A stretch of DNA of 64,000 nt, from positions 422,155-486,154 of the forward strand of contig JXTC01000116.1 in assembly GCA_002914845.1 (NCBI GenBank), written 5' to 3'. The notes under the pieces are model-generated. The model saw nothing but the letters and a program-made list of their open reading frames with translations, was not told the DNA's origin and searched no databases. The DNA comes from Trema orientale (taxonomy: Eukaryota; Streptophyta; Magnoliopsida; Rosales; Cannabaceae). A program made the translations under genes and the position numbers. Numbering within the stretch: the first letter of the stretch is position 1; each line of letters begins with the position of its first letter. Of this stretch, positions 63,801 to 64,000 are shown piece after piece.

Positions 63801-64000
63801 TTTTTTTTTATTGCTTTTGGTGTTTAAAGTGGACATCTCCTTTTCAAGGGTTTTTTTTTTTTTTTTTTTTTTTAAATATGAGAATAATATTTACATTTAC
63901 CGCCTTATTCCACTAAATATTGAGTTCTAACTTATACGTTATTTTCAGAGAATACAATATCAAACGTATGTGGCCCACTAAATAAATTTCGTATGAGTAA
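63801..64000. other. AT-rich DNA after the LINE
   Basis: Two poly-T runs (63801-63809, 63851-63873) then unassigned AT-rich sequence to the window end. Confidence 0.4.

Overview
This window is nuclear DNA of a dicot flowering plant. Genes are intron-rich and widely spaced, the intergenic DNA is strongly AT-rich and full of small non-autonomous transposons, and there are assembly gaps (246 N at 6031-6276, a single N at 21090). Protein similarities recalled from memory are all to angiosperm families; the species cannot be fixed from the sequence alone.

Layout. (1) 1-1.1 kb: first exon of a minus-strand CYP88A ent-kaurenoic acid oxidase gene whose other exons lie before the window. (2) 2.5-13.7 kb: transposon-dominated DNA holding a long-TIR element with a perfect 9-bp target duplication, two tandem MITEs of which one is split by a Helitron, a solo Ty1-copia LTR, a pogo/Lemi1-like remnant and a tRNA-derived SINE with 14-bp target duplications. 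(3) 15.2-17.2 kb: a minus-strand gene for a 93-residue protein of unknown function, with a noncoding first exon. (4) 20.1-25.4 kb: a complete 17-exon minus-strand gene for an ALG1-type ER mannosyltransferase, the TURAN orthologue (482 aa). (5) 27.5-31.9 kb: a complete 10-exon minus-strand BSK2 brassinosteroid-signalling pseudokinase (488 aa). (6) 32-48.6 kb: a gene desert with two hAT-like elements made of GC-rich motifs, several long-TIR elements (one inserted in a relative of itself), two copies of a 170-bp MULE-type MITE (one here, one at 25.7 kb) and LTR debris. (7) 48.8-54.0 kb: a complete 5-exon plus-strand NPF7.3/NRT1.5-type transporter (621 aa) lacking the ExxER motif. (8) 55.7-58.2 kb: an NLR leucine-rich-repeat pseudogene followed by a ~0.5 kb duplicated block flanking another MITE. 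(9) 58.9-61.8 kb: exon 1 of COX10 (mitochondrial heme O synthase), followed in what would be its first intron by a 2.07 kb PPR reading frame with no ATG of its own. (10) 62.7-63.8 kb: a 5'-truncated L1-type LINE.

The main finding is in (9). The PPR frame (orthologue of Arabidopsis At1g77010 by recalled similarity) is open and well conserved but has no start codon. A good acceptor at 59748-59749 joins it in phase to the donor after COX10 exon 1 (323 + 2074 nt = 799 codons including the stop). I infer that the two mitochondrial proteins share one promoter, start codon and targeting exon through alternative splicing. I saw no sign that neighbouring genes otherwise work as a pathway; apart from this pair they look independently regulated.
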